The notes beneath the pieces were generated by a model. That model did no database searches, had not been told where the DNA came from, and worked only from the letters and a program-made list of their open reading frames with translations. DNA of 64,000 bases from Hyphomicrobium_A sp963728165 (GTDB lineage Bacteria > Pseudomonadota > Alphaproteobacteria > Rhizobiales > Hyphomicrobiaceae). Made by a program: the position numbers and the translations under genes. Positions 23,778-33,160 of this stretch are shown here, in pieces (within the stretch, counting starts at the first letter, position 1; every line of letters begins with the position of its first letter). The stretch covers positions 1 to 64,000 of the forward strand of contig CAVSIY010000001.1 of assembly GCA_963728165.1 (NCBI GenBank), in the 5' to 3' direction.

Positions 23778-25316
23778 ATGCGGACCGCTAAGCGTTCTGT
23801 GTGTCAGCAACAATGGGTAAGCCTGGTGCGGCGGTCCTTGTTTCCGCTGCTTGCGGGTCCTCGTCCAGCGAGGGCCCGGTCGGCGATTGCAGCGCGCCTC
23901 ACCGCCGGGGCCTGCCTTGTTGCGTGTGCGCTAGGGGTCGGCCCGGCTCGGGCCGAGACGCTGCAGGAGGCGCTGGCGGCGACCTACGGCTACAACCCGC
24001 GGCTCGACGCGCAGCGCGCCTTCCAGCGCGCCACCGACGAGGACGTGGCGCGTGCCATGTCGGGCTACCGCCCCACCATCACCGGCAACGCCGACATCGG
24101 CCTCGAGCGTAATGACACGCGCCCTACCAGCAACCTCGATGGCGTGACCAAGCCGCGCGGCTACGGCGTCGACCTGGTGCAGCCGATCTTCCGCGGCTTT
24201 CGCACCTACAATGCCGTCAACGCGGCCGAGGCCAACGTGCGCGCCGAGCGCGAGGTCTTGCGCGACGTGGAGCGCATCGTGCTGCTGCAGGCGGCGACCG
24301 CCTACATGGACGTGGTGCGCGACCAGGAGCTGGTGCGCCTCAACGAGAACAACGTCAACGTCTTGTCGCGCGAGCTGAAAGCGAGCCAGGATCGCTTCTC
24401 GGTGGGCGAGGTGACGCGCACCGACGTGGCGCAGGCGGAGGCGCGGCGCGCCGACGCGGTCTCGCGGCTCGATGCGGCGCGCGCCAACCTGCGCACGAGC
24501 CGCGGCTCCTTCCAGCAGGTGGTGGGGCATGCGCCCGCGGACCTGTCGTGGCCGGCGCCGCCCGAGAGCTTCCTGCCGCCGTCGCTCCAGGAAGCGATCC
24601 GCGTCGGCAACAACGAGGACCCGCTGGTGGTGGCGGCCCTCTACCGCGAGCAGGCGGCCAAGTACACGGTCGACCAGATCCGCGGCGAGCTGTTGCCCAC
24701 GGTGCAGCTCGAAGCCAGCTACAACGACCGCTTCGGGTCGTCCAAGTCGGTCAGCGAGTCGGAGGGCTCGAGCTTAGTGGGGCGCGCCATCATCCCCATC
24801 TACCAGGGTGGCGACGTCTACGCGCGCGTGCGCCAGGCCAAGCAGAACCACGTGGGCTTCCTGCAGCAGATCGAGCAGGTGCGCACCGAGCAGCAGCAGG
24901 CACTGGTGGCGGCGTGGGCGCAGTTGGAGGCGGCACGCGCCCAGGTCGAATCCGACAAGGTGTCGGTCCAGTCCAACAAGGTGGCGCTGCAGGGCGTGCG
25001 CGAGGAGGAGAAGGTAGGCCAGCGCACGCTGCTCGACGTCTTGAACGCCGAGCTCGAATACTTGAATAGCCAGGTCTCGCTGGAGACGGACCGGCGCAAC
25101 CTGGTGGTGGCGGGCTACACGGTCATGGGCGCCATGGGTCGGCTCGATGCGGCCTGGATCGGGGCGGCGGCCAACGTCTACGACCCCGTCGTCCACTACA
25201 AGGAGGTGCGCAGCAAGTGGCTGGGGCTCTCCATCACCCACTCCGACGGGCGCCTTGAGCACTACCAAGCCACCCCCGACCCCTCCTACGCCGAGGAAGC
25301 CCCACCCCCCAAATAG
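23778..25316 (+). CDS. tolC: TolC family outer-membrane efflux/secretion protein
   Basis: Outer-membrane channel of type I secretion and RND efflux systems. 512 aa with a long signal region (to about residue 55, ending ARAETL). The body consists of two internal repeats of the OEP domain: ALAATYGYNPRLDAQRAF near 60, GEVTRTDVAQAEARRADA near 212, and the second-repeat motif KVGQRTLLDVLNAELEYLNSQ near 413. It follows the Pcm-like gene after 254 bases. No partner ABC transporter or fusion protein is in the window, so its transport partners are unknown. Confidence 0.93.
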   Translation: MRTAKRSVCQQQWVSLVRRSLFPLLAGPRPARARSAIAARLTAGACLVACALGVGPARAETLQEALAATYGYNPRLDAQRAFQRATDEDVARAMSGYRPTITGNADIGLERNDTRPTSNLDGVTKPRGYGVDLVQPIFRGFRTYNAVNAAEANVRAEREVLRDVERIVLLQAATAYMDVVRDQELVRLNENNVNVLSRELKASQDRFSVGEVTRTDVAQAEARRADAVSRLDAARANLRTSRGSFQQVVGHAPADLSWPAPPESFLPPSLQEAIRVGNNEDPLVVAALYREQAAKYTVDQIRGELLPTVQLEASYNDRFGSSKSVSESEGSSLVGRAIIPIYQGGDVYARVRQAKQNHVGFLQQIEQVRTEQQQALVAAWAQLEAARAQVESDKVSVQSNKVALQGVREEEKVGQRTLLDVLNAELEYLNSQVSLETDRRNLVVAGYTVMGAMGRLDAAWIGAAANVYDPVVHYKEVRSKWLGLSITHSDGRLEHYQATPDPSYAEEAPPPK

Positions 25317-25397
25317 GCCCATCGAAGCGGCATTCGCGCCACAAGGCTGCCAAGGATGGCGGATAGCGTTGCCCTCGCAACGACATCTTCGGCCTGG

Positions 25398-25428
25398 GCG
25401 CCGACCTGCTTTTTTTAGAGGTTGGCGC
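25398..25428. other. Hairpin with T-rich loop between tolC and popZ
   Basis: GCGCCGACCT and AGGTTGGCGC (one G-U pair) form a 10-bp stem around a loop containing seven T residues. Because the T run is in the loop and not after the stem, it is not a standard terminator in either direction. It lies 82 bases after tolC and 137 before popZ. The rest of the 248-base gap shows nothing clear. Confidence 0.35.
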
Positions 25429-25564
25429 GTAGGCTGGGGGTAGCGACGGGGGTGGGCCGTCGATCCGTTGAAGACCAAGCCCCTCCCGTAGTACGAGCGA
25501 AGGTACGCCCGTTGGCCCCGTGCGATCGCACGCTGAGGCCATGTATTTTGACGAGGTAGGGCCA

Positions 25565-27127
25565 ATGACAAAGCCGCAATTTTCCGCCGAGCCGAGCATG
25601 GAGGACATCCTTGCGTCGATCCGCAAGATGATCTCGGAAGAGCGGATGGGTCCGCGCCCCATTCCTGACCAGATCGGACGCTCGCCCTTCGGTGAGAGCA
25701 CCGCGGAGCGGAGAGAGGCGCGATCGGTCGGCCTTGAGCCCAGCCCCGATGCGGCGCCGGCCGAGCGCGCTGCGCCGAGCTTTTCGAGCCTGTCGGATGC
25801 CCTCAAATCAGCAAGCCCGGCTGCCGAGCAGCGGCTCACGCTCGATGAAAAGATCGCAGACATGCTCGAGACCGAAGGCGGTGCCGCCGCCCCGCGTCCC
25901 GCTCCCTCGCCCGATCCCCTCGCCGTCTTCAGCGCCAATCGGCCGTCGCTCGCTCCTTCGCCCGACGCTGGCGCCTTTGGCCCCGCTCCCCGCAGCGCCG
26001 CGCCGGAGCGGTCGGCGCCGGAGCGGACAAACGCGCGCCAAGCCCCCGCCGCCCCAACCGCCAGGGAGGTGCCGCGCGCCCCGCGGCCCGTCTCGCGCCA
26101 ACCGGAGGCGCCGCTCAACGGAGCCGCGCACCGCCGCGATGCCAAGCCCGCCGAGACCGGCACCGTCGTGCCGCTCTCGAGCGAAGCACCGAGTGCCCAT
26201 CGCGACGAGGCCGCCCCGCGTCCCACCGCGTCACCGGCGTCACCCAGCAAGTCCGCCGTTCGGCCTGCCCCGGATGCCGAGCCGAAAAAGACCGACACCC
26301 AACGGATCATCGCCATGCCCACCCGGCACGGCACCACGGCCGGCGCCGGGCCGCAGACAACGGCCTCGCCGGCTGGCCCGTCGGCCATGAACGGCACCAA
26401 CGTCGCGTCGCTCGGCCCGCGCTCGGTCTCGCCCGGCGCGCTCGCCTCCCGAGCAGCCACGATCCTGCGCGAGGCCGACGCGGCCGCTGCAAAGGCCAAG
26501 GACTCCGATGCGGCGCCCGACACCGGTCCTGTCGCAAGATCGAGCGACGGCATCACTGCGAGGTCAGGCGAGGGCACAGGGCGCATCAAGTCGGCGGAAG
26601 GGCTCGCAGAGCGGCTCGCGAACGTCGGCCAGGAGCCGCAGCCGGTGCGTAACGAGGCGGCCAAAGCAGAGCTCGAGACGCGCGTGCAAGTGCCGAGCCC
26701 GGTCGACGCGCGCGCCGAGGTCACTCCGGCGCGGCCCCGCGCGGGTGGCGAGGCAGCAACGCCGGCGGAGTCGCGCACAGAGGATCGCCCGGCAACGCAG
26801 GCTGCCGAGCCGGGCGCTGCGAGGCCCGCCCCACGTACGCCGTCGGACGCCCTGCTCGACGCCGTCGTCGATCTGGTCCACCAAGAGCCGGATACGCTTT
26901 CGGTGTTCACCTCCGGCTCCGCCTTCATCCACGGTGTCAACTCGCACGAGCCCGTCAGCAAGCCTGGCCCCAACAGCGCGCGCAAGCTCGACCGCTCGGC
27001 CGCCGAGCTCTTGCGTCCGATGCTGCGCCAATGGCTTTCGGAGAACATGCCGCGCATCGTCGAGGAGGCGCTGCGCAGCGAGCTGATGAGCAGCCAGAGC
27101 GATCCGAAGGATAGCGACGAGGCGTGA
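25565..27127 (+). CDS. popZ: DUF2497/PopZ-like pole-organising protein
   Basis: PopZ forms a polar matrix that tethers the chromosome origin and cell-cycle regulators. The conserved N-terminal helix (SMEDILASIRKMISEE, residues about 11-26) and the conserved C-terminal helical block (LDRSAAELLRPMLRQWLSENMPRIVEEALRSEL, last 45 residues) are both present, which is diagnostic. Between them lies an unusually long, disordered Pro/Ala/acid-rich linker of about 420 residues; known PopZ proteins range from about 180 to 370 aa, and this one is 520. The ATG at 25565 gives the family start. It lies just before valS, a conserved neighbourhood in Rhizobiales. Confidence 0.88.
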   Translation: MTKPQFSAEPSMEDILASIRKMISEERMGPRPIPDQIGRSPFGESTAERREARSVGLEPSPDAAPAERAAPSFSSLSDALKSASPAAEQRLTLDEKIADMLETEGGAAAPRPAPSPDPLAVFSANRPSLAPSPDAGAFGPAPRSAAPERSAPERTNARQAPAAPTAREVPRAPRPVSRQPEAPLNGAAHRRDAKPAETGTVVPLSSEAPSAHRDEAAPRPTASPASPSKSAVRPAPDAEPKKTDTQRIIAMPTRHGTTAGAGPQTTASPAGPSAMNGTNVASLGPRSVSPGALASRAATILREADAAAAKAKDSDAAPDTGPVARSSDGITARSGEGTGRIKSAEGLAERLANVGQEPQPVRNEAAKAELETRVQVPSPVDARAEVTPARPRAGGEAATPAESRTEDRPATQAAEPGAARPAPRTPSDALLDAVVDLVHQEPDTLSVFTSGSAFIHGVNSHEPVSKPGPNSARKLDRSAAELLRPMLRQWLSENMPRIVEEALRSELMSSQSDPKDSDEA

Positions 27128-27277
27128 CGACCGCCGCCACCCGCAGCACGGCACAGTTTGCGCGCGCTGCGCCTCTCGGCGCGGCGGCGCCGGCCCCGCG
27201 CCCATCACCGTTGACAGCGCGGGAACGGAGAGCGTAGGACCGCTTCTTTCTGCCCTCCCCCGAGAAGCTGCAACCCT

Positions 27278-30072
27278 ATGCTCGACAAGACGTATCAGCC
27301 CGCCGAGATCGAGCCGCGCATCCATGCCGAGTGGGAGCAAGCGGAAGCCTTCAAGGGCGGCCGGCCCGAGCGCGCGGACGCTGAGCCCTTCTGCATCGTG
27401 ATCCCGCCGCCCAACGTCACGGGCTCGCTGCACATGGGGCATGCCCTCAACAACACGCTGCAGGACGTGCTGTGCCGCTTCGAGCGCATGCGCGGCAAGG
27501 ACGTGCTCTGGCAGCCGGGCACCGATCACGCCGGCATTGCCACGCAGATGGTGGTCGAGCGCCAGATGATGGAGCGCCAGGAGCCGGATCGGCGCAAAAT
27601 CGGGCGCGCGAAGTTCGTCGAGAAGGTGTGGGCGTGGAAGGAGGAGAGTGGCTCGACCATCCTCAACCAGCTCAAACGCCTCGGCGCCTCGTGCGACTGG
27701 TCGAGAGAGCGCTTCACCATGGACGAGGGGCTGTCCAAGGCCGTCGTCAAGGTGTTCGTCGATCTCTACAACGCGAGCCTGATCTACAAGGACAAACGCC
27801 TCGTCAACTGGGACCCCAAGTTCCAGACGGCGATCTCCGATCTCGAGGTGGTGCAGGTCGAAGTCGAAGGGCTCGCTGACCTGGGTCCTGCCGGAGGCGG
27901 GCAAGCAAGATGCGGGCGATCCCGAGGCGCCGTTCGACGCCGACGCGCTCGCCAAGGCTCTGAAGCGCGATCCGTCCGGTCACATGTATCACTTCCGCTA
28001 TCCGCTGGCCGAGAAGGTGCCGGGCTACGCCAAGGACTACATCGTCGTCGCCACGACGCGGCCCGAGACGATGCTGGGAGACACCGGCGTCGCCGTGCAC
28101 CCCGACGACAAGCGCTACGCCGCGCTCATCAATGCGAAGCGCCAAGGTGAAGCTGCCGCTCGTCGGCCGCTTAATCCCGATCGTGGCGGACGAGTACTCC
28201 GATCCGGAGAAGGGCACGGGCGCGGTCAAGATCACGCCGGCGCACGACTTCAACGACTTCGAGGTCGGCAAGCGCCACAACCTCGAGCAGATCAACGTGC
28301 TCGACGAGCACGCCTGCCTCAACGACAACGCACCCGAGGCCTACCGCGGGCTCGACCGCTTCGAGGCGAGGAAGCGCGTTGTTTCCGACCTCGATGCGCT
28401 GGGGCTCTTGGAGAAGATCGAGCCGACGACGCATACCGTGCCGCACGGCGACCGCTCGGGCGTGGTGATCGAGCCCTATCTCACCGACCAGTGGTACGTG
28501 AACGCCGAAGAGCTCGCCAAGCCCGCGATCGCCGCCGTCGAGAGCGGCAAGACCGTCTTCGTGCCGAAGAGCTGGGAGAAGACCTACTTCGAGTGGATGC
28601 GCAACATCCAGCCCTGGTGCATCTCGCGCCAGCTGTGGTGGGGCCATCAGATTCCAGCGTGGTACGGACCCGACGGGACCATCTTCGTCGCCGAGAGCGA
28701 GGCCGACGCGGCAGTGCGCGCCGAGAAGCATTACAAGAAGGCGGTCAAGCTGACGCGCGACGAGGACGTGCTCGACACCTGGTTCTCGTCCGCACTGTGG
28801 GCCTTCTCCACGCTGGGCTGGCCTGAGGAGACGCCGGAGCTTGCCCGCTACTATCCGACCAGCGTCCTCGTCACCGGCTTCGACATCATCTTCTTCTGGG
28901 TCGCGCGCATGATGATGATGGGCGAGCACTTCATGCAAGAGGTGCCGTTCCACACCGTCTACATCCATGCCCTGGTGCGCGACGAGAAGGGGCAGAAGAT
29001 GTCGAAGTCCAAGGGGAACGTCATGGACCCCTTAGGGCTCATCGATCGCTACGGTGCCGATGCCTTGCGCTTCACGCTCGCCGCCATGGCGGCGCAGGGG
29101 CGCGACATCAAGCTGTCGACGCAGCGCGTGGAAGGCTACCGCAACTTCGCGACCAAGCTGTGGAACGCCTCGCGCTTCGCCGAGATGAACGAGTGCGTAC
29201 GCCAGCGGGATTTCGATCCCAACACCGTCAAGGAGACGCTCAACCGCTGGATCGCGGGCGAGACAGAGCGCGCCGCGCGCGCCGTCACCGAGGGCATCGA
29301 AGCCTACAAGTTCAACGAGGCGGCGGGTGCCATCTACGAGTTCGTGTGGGGCATTTTCTGCGACTGGTACCTGGAGCTGATCAAGCCGGTGCTGACGGGC
29401 GGCGATGAGACCGCCATGGCGGAGACGCGCGCCACCGTCGCCTGGGTGCTCGATCAGATCCTCAAGCTCCTGCACCCCTTCATGCCCTTCATCACCGAGG
29501 AGCTGTGGGCGCACATGGTCGAGCACGGCGTCAAGCGGCAGAATCTCTTGGCGCTCGGCGAATGGCCGGTGCTGTCCGGTCTCGCCGACGAGGCGGTCGA
29601 TGAGGAGATCGGCTGGGTCGTGCGCCTGATCAGCGAGATCCGCTCGGTCAGGACCGAGATGAACGTGCCGGTCGCGGCCAAGGTGCCGCTGTCGCTGCCG
29701 GGCGCGAACGCCGCCCTGCGCGAGCGTGCACGCCGCCACGAGGAGACCATCAGCCGCCTGGCGCGGCTCGAAAGCATTGCCTTCCCGAAAGCCGCGCCCA
29801 AAGGTGCGGCCCTCATCGTCGTCGGCGACACGACGGCCGCGTTCCCGCTCGCGGGCGTCATCGACATGGGCGAGGAGATGAAGCGGCTCATCCGCGAGAT
29901 CGACAAGGCGAAGAGCGACCTCGACAAGATGGACGCCAAGCTCTCAAACCCGCAGTTCATGGCCAAGGCCAAGGAGGAGGCGGTCGAGGAGGCGCGCGAG
30001 CGCAAGGCGGAGCTTGAGGAGGCGATCAAGCGTCTTTCAGCCGCCGTGAAGCGGCTCGAGGCTGCCGGCTGA
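27278..30072 (+). CDS. valS: Valyl-tRNA synthetase (two frame breaks)
   Basis: Charges tRNA-Val. The N-terminal part carries the class I HIGH-type motif (GSLHMGHALNN near residue 49); later come TTRPETMLGDTGVAVHP of the editing domain, KMSKSKGN, the anticodon-binding domain and a C-terminal coiled coil. The protein is split over three frames: frame 2 up to about 27866, then frame 0 (KGSLTWVLPEAGKQ onward) to about 28140, then frame 1 (AKVKLPLVGRL onward) to the end. Each change equals one extra base, and joined it gives about 930 aa, normal for ValS. As the enzyme is essential and both sides of each break are intact, assembly errors are the likely cause. Confidence 0.93.
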
Positions 30073-30396
30073 GCCGTGTCCTTTCCGCTTCTCGGCAACC
30101 CGGAAGCGTCGGATGGATAAAGCGCAAGGCCTGAGAATTACGGCTTCTTGACTATTCCGGTAGATGTGGCGAACAGGCCACGATTGAGTGGGCTACTGCC
30201 TCTATTGAGCCACAAAAGATCGGCAGCTTGCGGCATACGCAATCGAGGGAAGCAAGCGCAGCGGCCGGGGGTGGCTGCCACGCGAGGGGGCCTTGTTGCG
30301 ACGGCGCGAGCAGTCCCGCGTGTGACGCGCCATTAGGTATCTGGGCTCTTGGCAACAAACGCGGACCGTGAGGCCGCGAGGATTTAGATATTCGGC
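30073..30396. other. Intergenic region valS-ilvD, no gene seen
   Basis: The 324 bases contain a short open frame at 30148-30336 whose product has no recognisable features. A TTGACT hexamer at about 30149 could be a -35 element, but no matching -10 is clear. This is presumably the ilvD promoter and leader region. Confidence 0.4.
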
Positions 30397-32121
30397 ATGG
30401 ACGCGAAGACGTTCGATAAATCAAAGCTGCCAAGCCGGCACGTGACCGAGGGGCCGACGCGCGCGCCGCATCGCTCCTACTACTACGCCATGGGGCTCGA
30501 GGAGGAGCATATCCACCGCCCCTTCGTCGGCGTGGTGTCGTGCTGGAACGAGGCGGCCCCCTGCAACATCTCGCTCATGCGCCAGGCCCAGTCGGCCAAG
30601 ACCGGCGTCGACGAGGCTGGCGGCACGCCGCGCGAGTTCTGCACCATCACCGTCACCGACGGCATCGCCATGGGCCACCAGGGCATGAAGTCGTCGCTGG
30701 TGTCGCGTGAGGTGATCGCCAATTCGATCGAGCTCACCATGCGCGGGCATTGCTACGATGCACTCGTCGGCGTCGCCGGTTGCGACAAGTCGCTGCCCGG
30801 CATGATGATGGCGATGCTGCGTCTCAACGTGCCGTCGGTGTTCATGTACGGAGGCTCGATTCTTCCCGGCAAGTTCAAGGGCCGCGACGTCACCGTCGTC
30901 GACGTGTTCGAAGGCGTCGGCATGTATTCGGCCGGGCGCATGACGGCGGAGGAGCTGCACGATCTGGAATGCCACGCCTGCCCGTCGGCGGGCTCGTGCG
31001 GGGGTCAGTTTACCGCCAACACCATGGCGTGCGTCTCCGAGGCGATCGGGCTGGCGCTGCCGGGCTCGGCCGGTGCGCCTGCGCCTTATGAGAGCCGCGA
31101 CGCCTATGCGCTGGAGAGCGGCAAGGCAGTCATGCACCTCTTGGCGCAAGGCATCCGTCCGCGCGACATCGCCACGCGCGAAGCCTTCGAGAACGCCGCG
31201 ACCGTGGTGGCGGCGACGGGCGGCTCGACCAACGCCGCGCTGCATCTGCCCGCCATGGCGCACGAGGCCGGCCTCGAGTTCGACCTGTTCGACGTCGCCG
31301 AGATCTTCAAGCGCACGCCCTACATCGCCGACCTGAAGCCCGCCGGAAACTACGTGGCCAAGGACGTCTACGATATCGGCGGCGTTCCGCAGATCCTGAA
31401 GGCGCTGCTCGAAGGCGGCTTTCTCCACGGCGACTGCTTGACGGTCACCGGTCGCACCATGCGGCAGAATCTGGAAGGCGTGACCTTCAACAAAGACCAG
31501 AAGGTCGTCTATCCCGTCTCCAATCCGCTGTCGCCCACTGGCGGCGTGGTGGGCCTCAAGGGCACGCTCGCGCCGGAGGGCGCCATCGTGAAGGTCGCCG
31601 GCATGAAGAAGCTGCAATTCCGCGGGCCGGCGCGCATTTTCGACTGCGAGGAGGATGCCTTCAGCGCGGTGGAGGCACGCGACTACAAGGACGGCGACGT
31701 CATCGTCATCCGCTACGAGGGCCCCAAGGGCGGCCCCGGCATGCGCGAGATGCTGTCGACGACGGCTGCCCTCTATGGCCAGGGCGCCGGCGACAAGATC
31801 GCGCTCATCACCGATGGGCGCTTCTCGGGCGGCACGCGCGGATTTTGCATCGGCCACGTGGGACCGGAGGCTGCCGTCGGCGGTCCCATCGGATTGCTCA
31901 AGGACGGCGACATCATCTCGATCGATGCCGAAAAAGGCACGCTCGATGTCGAGGTGGACGCGGCCGAGCTTGCGGCCCGCGCCAAACTTTGGAAAGCCCC
32001 ACCCAATCCCTATCAGAGCGGGGCATTGCGCAAATACGCCGATCTCGTGGGACCTGCGCGCAAAGGCGCAGTTACCCATGCCGGCGCCAAAGCAGAAGTG
32101 GTCTGTTATGCCGACATTTAA
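30397..32121 (+). CDS. ilvD: Dihydroxy-acid dehydratase
   Basis: Iron-sulfur enzyme that dehydrates dihydroxy acids to the keto acids that precede valine, leucine and isoleucine. 574 aa. The cluster cysteines are visible in GVAGCDKSLPGMMMA near residue 129 and CHACPSAGSCGGQFTANTMA near 194; the C-terminal GRFSGGTRGFCIGHVGPEA and GPKGGPGMREML blocks are also diagnostic. A leader of about 320 bases precedes it. It ends in a 14-base overlap with the following ExoR-like gene. Confidence 0.97.
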   Translation: MDAKTFDKSKLPSRHVTEGPTRAPHRSYYYAMGLEEEHIHRPFVGVVSCWNEAAPCNISLMRQAQSAKTGVDEAGGTPREFCTITVTDGIAMGHQGMKSSLVSREVIANSIELTMRGHCYDALVGVAGCDKSLPGMMMAMLRLNVPSVFMYGGSILPGKFKGRDVTVVDVFEGVGMYSAGRMTAEELHDLECHACPSAGSCGGQFTANTMACVSEAIGLALPGSAGAPAPYESRDAYALESGKAVMHLLAQGIRPRDIATREAFENAATVVAATGGSTNAALHLPAMAHEAGLEFDLFDVAEIFKRTPYIADLKPAGNYVAKDVYDIGGVPQILKALLEGGFLHGDCLTVTGRTMRQNLEGVTFNKDQKVVYPVSNPLSPTGGVVGLKGTLAPEGAIVKVAGMKKLQFRGPARIFDCEEDAFSAVEARDYKDGDVIVIRYEGPKGGPGMREMLSTTAALYGQGAGDKIALITDGRFSGGTRGFCIGHVGPEAAVGGPIGLLKDGDIISIDAEKGTLDVEVDAAELAARAKLWKAPPNPYQSGALRKYADLVGPARKGAVTHAGAKAEVVCYADI

Positions 32122-33121
32122 CAAGACAGTTTGCGGATTTGTCGCGGCGCTGGTGCTGTGTTTGAGTGCGCTATCGGTGAGTGCTGGGTCTGCGAAGTAC
32201 CGCTCCCCGCAGGATGCGCTGGAGCAGGGGATCGGTGCCTACAACGGCGGCTACTACGAGATCGCCATCCCGGCGCTGAAATACGCAGCCGACGCCCACC
32301 TGTTCCTCGCGCCCTACTATCTGGCGCGCATCTATTCAGACAACAACGGCTCGCAAACCGATCACGCCAAGGCCTACGAGCTCTATCTGAAGATGGCCGA
32401 GGAGCACACCGACGTCGATCCCGACGACGATCAGCGCGCGCCTTTCGTGGCCAAGGCGATGACGCAGATCGCCGGCTACCTGATGAGCGGGCTGCCGGAG
32501 GTGGGCTTGAAGCCCAACTCGCGCCTTGCGGCTGAATATCTGCGCGAGGCGGCGCAGTTCTTCCGCGATGAGGACGCGCAGTTCGAGCTCGCCAAGCTCT
32601 ACTTGCGCGGCGAGGGCATCGAGAGCGACGTGCCCTATGCCAAGCACTGGCTGTCGGTCTTGAGCCAGAAAGGGCATGCCGGCGCTCAGGCCTTCCTTGC
32701 CGACCTGTTGTGGCGCGGCAAGTACATGAAGGCCGACCCCGTGCACGCGCTGGCGCTCATCTCGGTCGCCGTCGCCAACGCGCCGCCCTATGAGCGGGTG
32801 TGGATCGAGGACATCTACCAGAACATCTACTGCGGCGCTGCGCAGGGCATCCGCAAGCAGGCGACGGGGCTCGTCGCCGACTGGCGCACGCGCTACGGGC
32901 GCAAGCCCGACGTGAGCGATCGCACGGGCCTCGGCATGCTCAACGCGCAAGCTATCCGCACCTGTCGCAACGGCGAGGCCGTTCCCTTTGACATGGGTGT
33001 TACGGCCTCGGCGGCAGAGCCGGCGGCTGCGCCGGAGGTCCGCCCCTTTCTGAAGGGACCGGCGGGCGTCGGATTACGCGACGTCGGCGCCAAGATGTCC
33101 GCCCCCGCCCCCAGCCGCTGA
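32108..33121 (+). CDS. Periplasmic Sel1-repeat protein, ExoR-like
   Basis: A 337 aa exported protein with signal peptide (MPTFNKTVCGFVAALVLCLS, cleavage near SVSAGS) and at least three Sel1/TPR-type repeats (GAYNGGYYEIAIPALKYAAD; AQFELAKLYLRGEGIESDV; AGAQAFLADLLWRGKYMKAD). The order and the PRAADRPWI-like YERVWIEDIYQNIYC end resemble ExoR, the periplasmic inhibitor of the ExoS-ChvI two-component system that controls exopolysaccharide and motility in rhizobia. The overall similarity is by layout, so orthology is likely but not certain. A Pro/Ala tail of about 55 residues is extra. It overlaps ilvD by 14 bases. Confidence 0.72.
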   Translation: MPTFNKTVCGFVAALVLCLSALSVSAGSAKYRSPQDALEQGIGAYNGGYYEIAIPALKYAADAHLFLAPYYLARIYSDNNGSQTDHAKAYELYLKMAEEHTDVDPDDDQRAPFVAKAMTQIAGYLMSGLPEVGLKPNSRLAAEYLREAAQFFRDEDAQFELAKLYLRGEGIESDVPYAKHWLSVLSQKGHAGAQAFLADLLWRGKYMKADPVHALALISVAVANAPPYERVWIEDIYQNIYCGAAQGIRKQATGLVADWRTRYGRKPDVSDRTGLGMLNAQAIRTCRNGEAVPFDMGVTASAAEPAAAPEVRPFLKGPAGVGLRDVGAKMSAPAPSR

Positions 33122-33160
33122 GCCGGGTCGGGAACGGACCGGACGCCGATCCCGATTGGA

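Noticed and set aside
27860..28146. Programmed frameshifting in valS
   Set aside because: No slippery sequence with a downstream pseudoknot is evident, and valS is not known to use recoding; a simple base insertion explains both breaks.
30148..30336. 62-codon frame between valS and ilvD
   Set aside because: No ribosome binding site or recognisable features; probably leader sequence.
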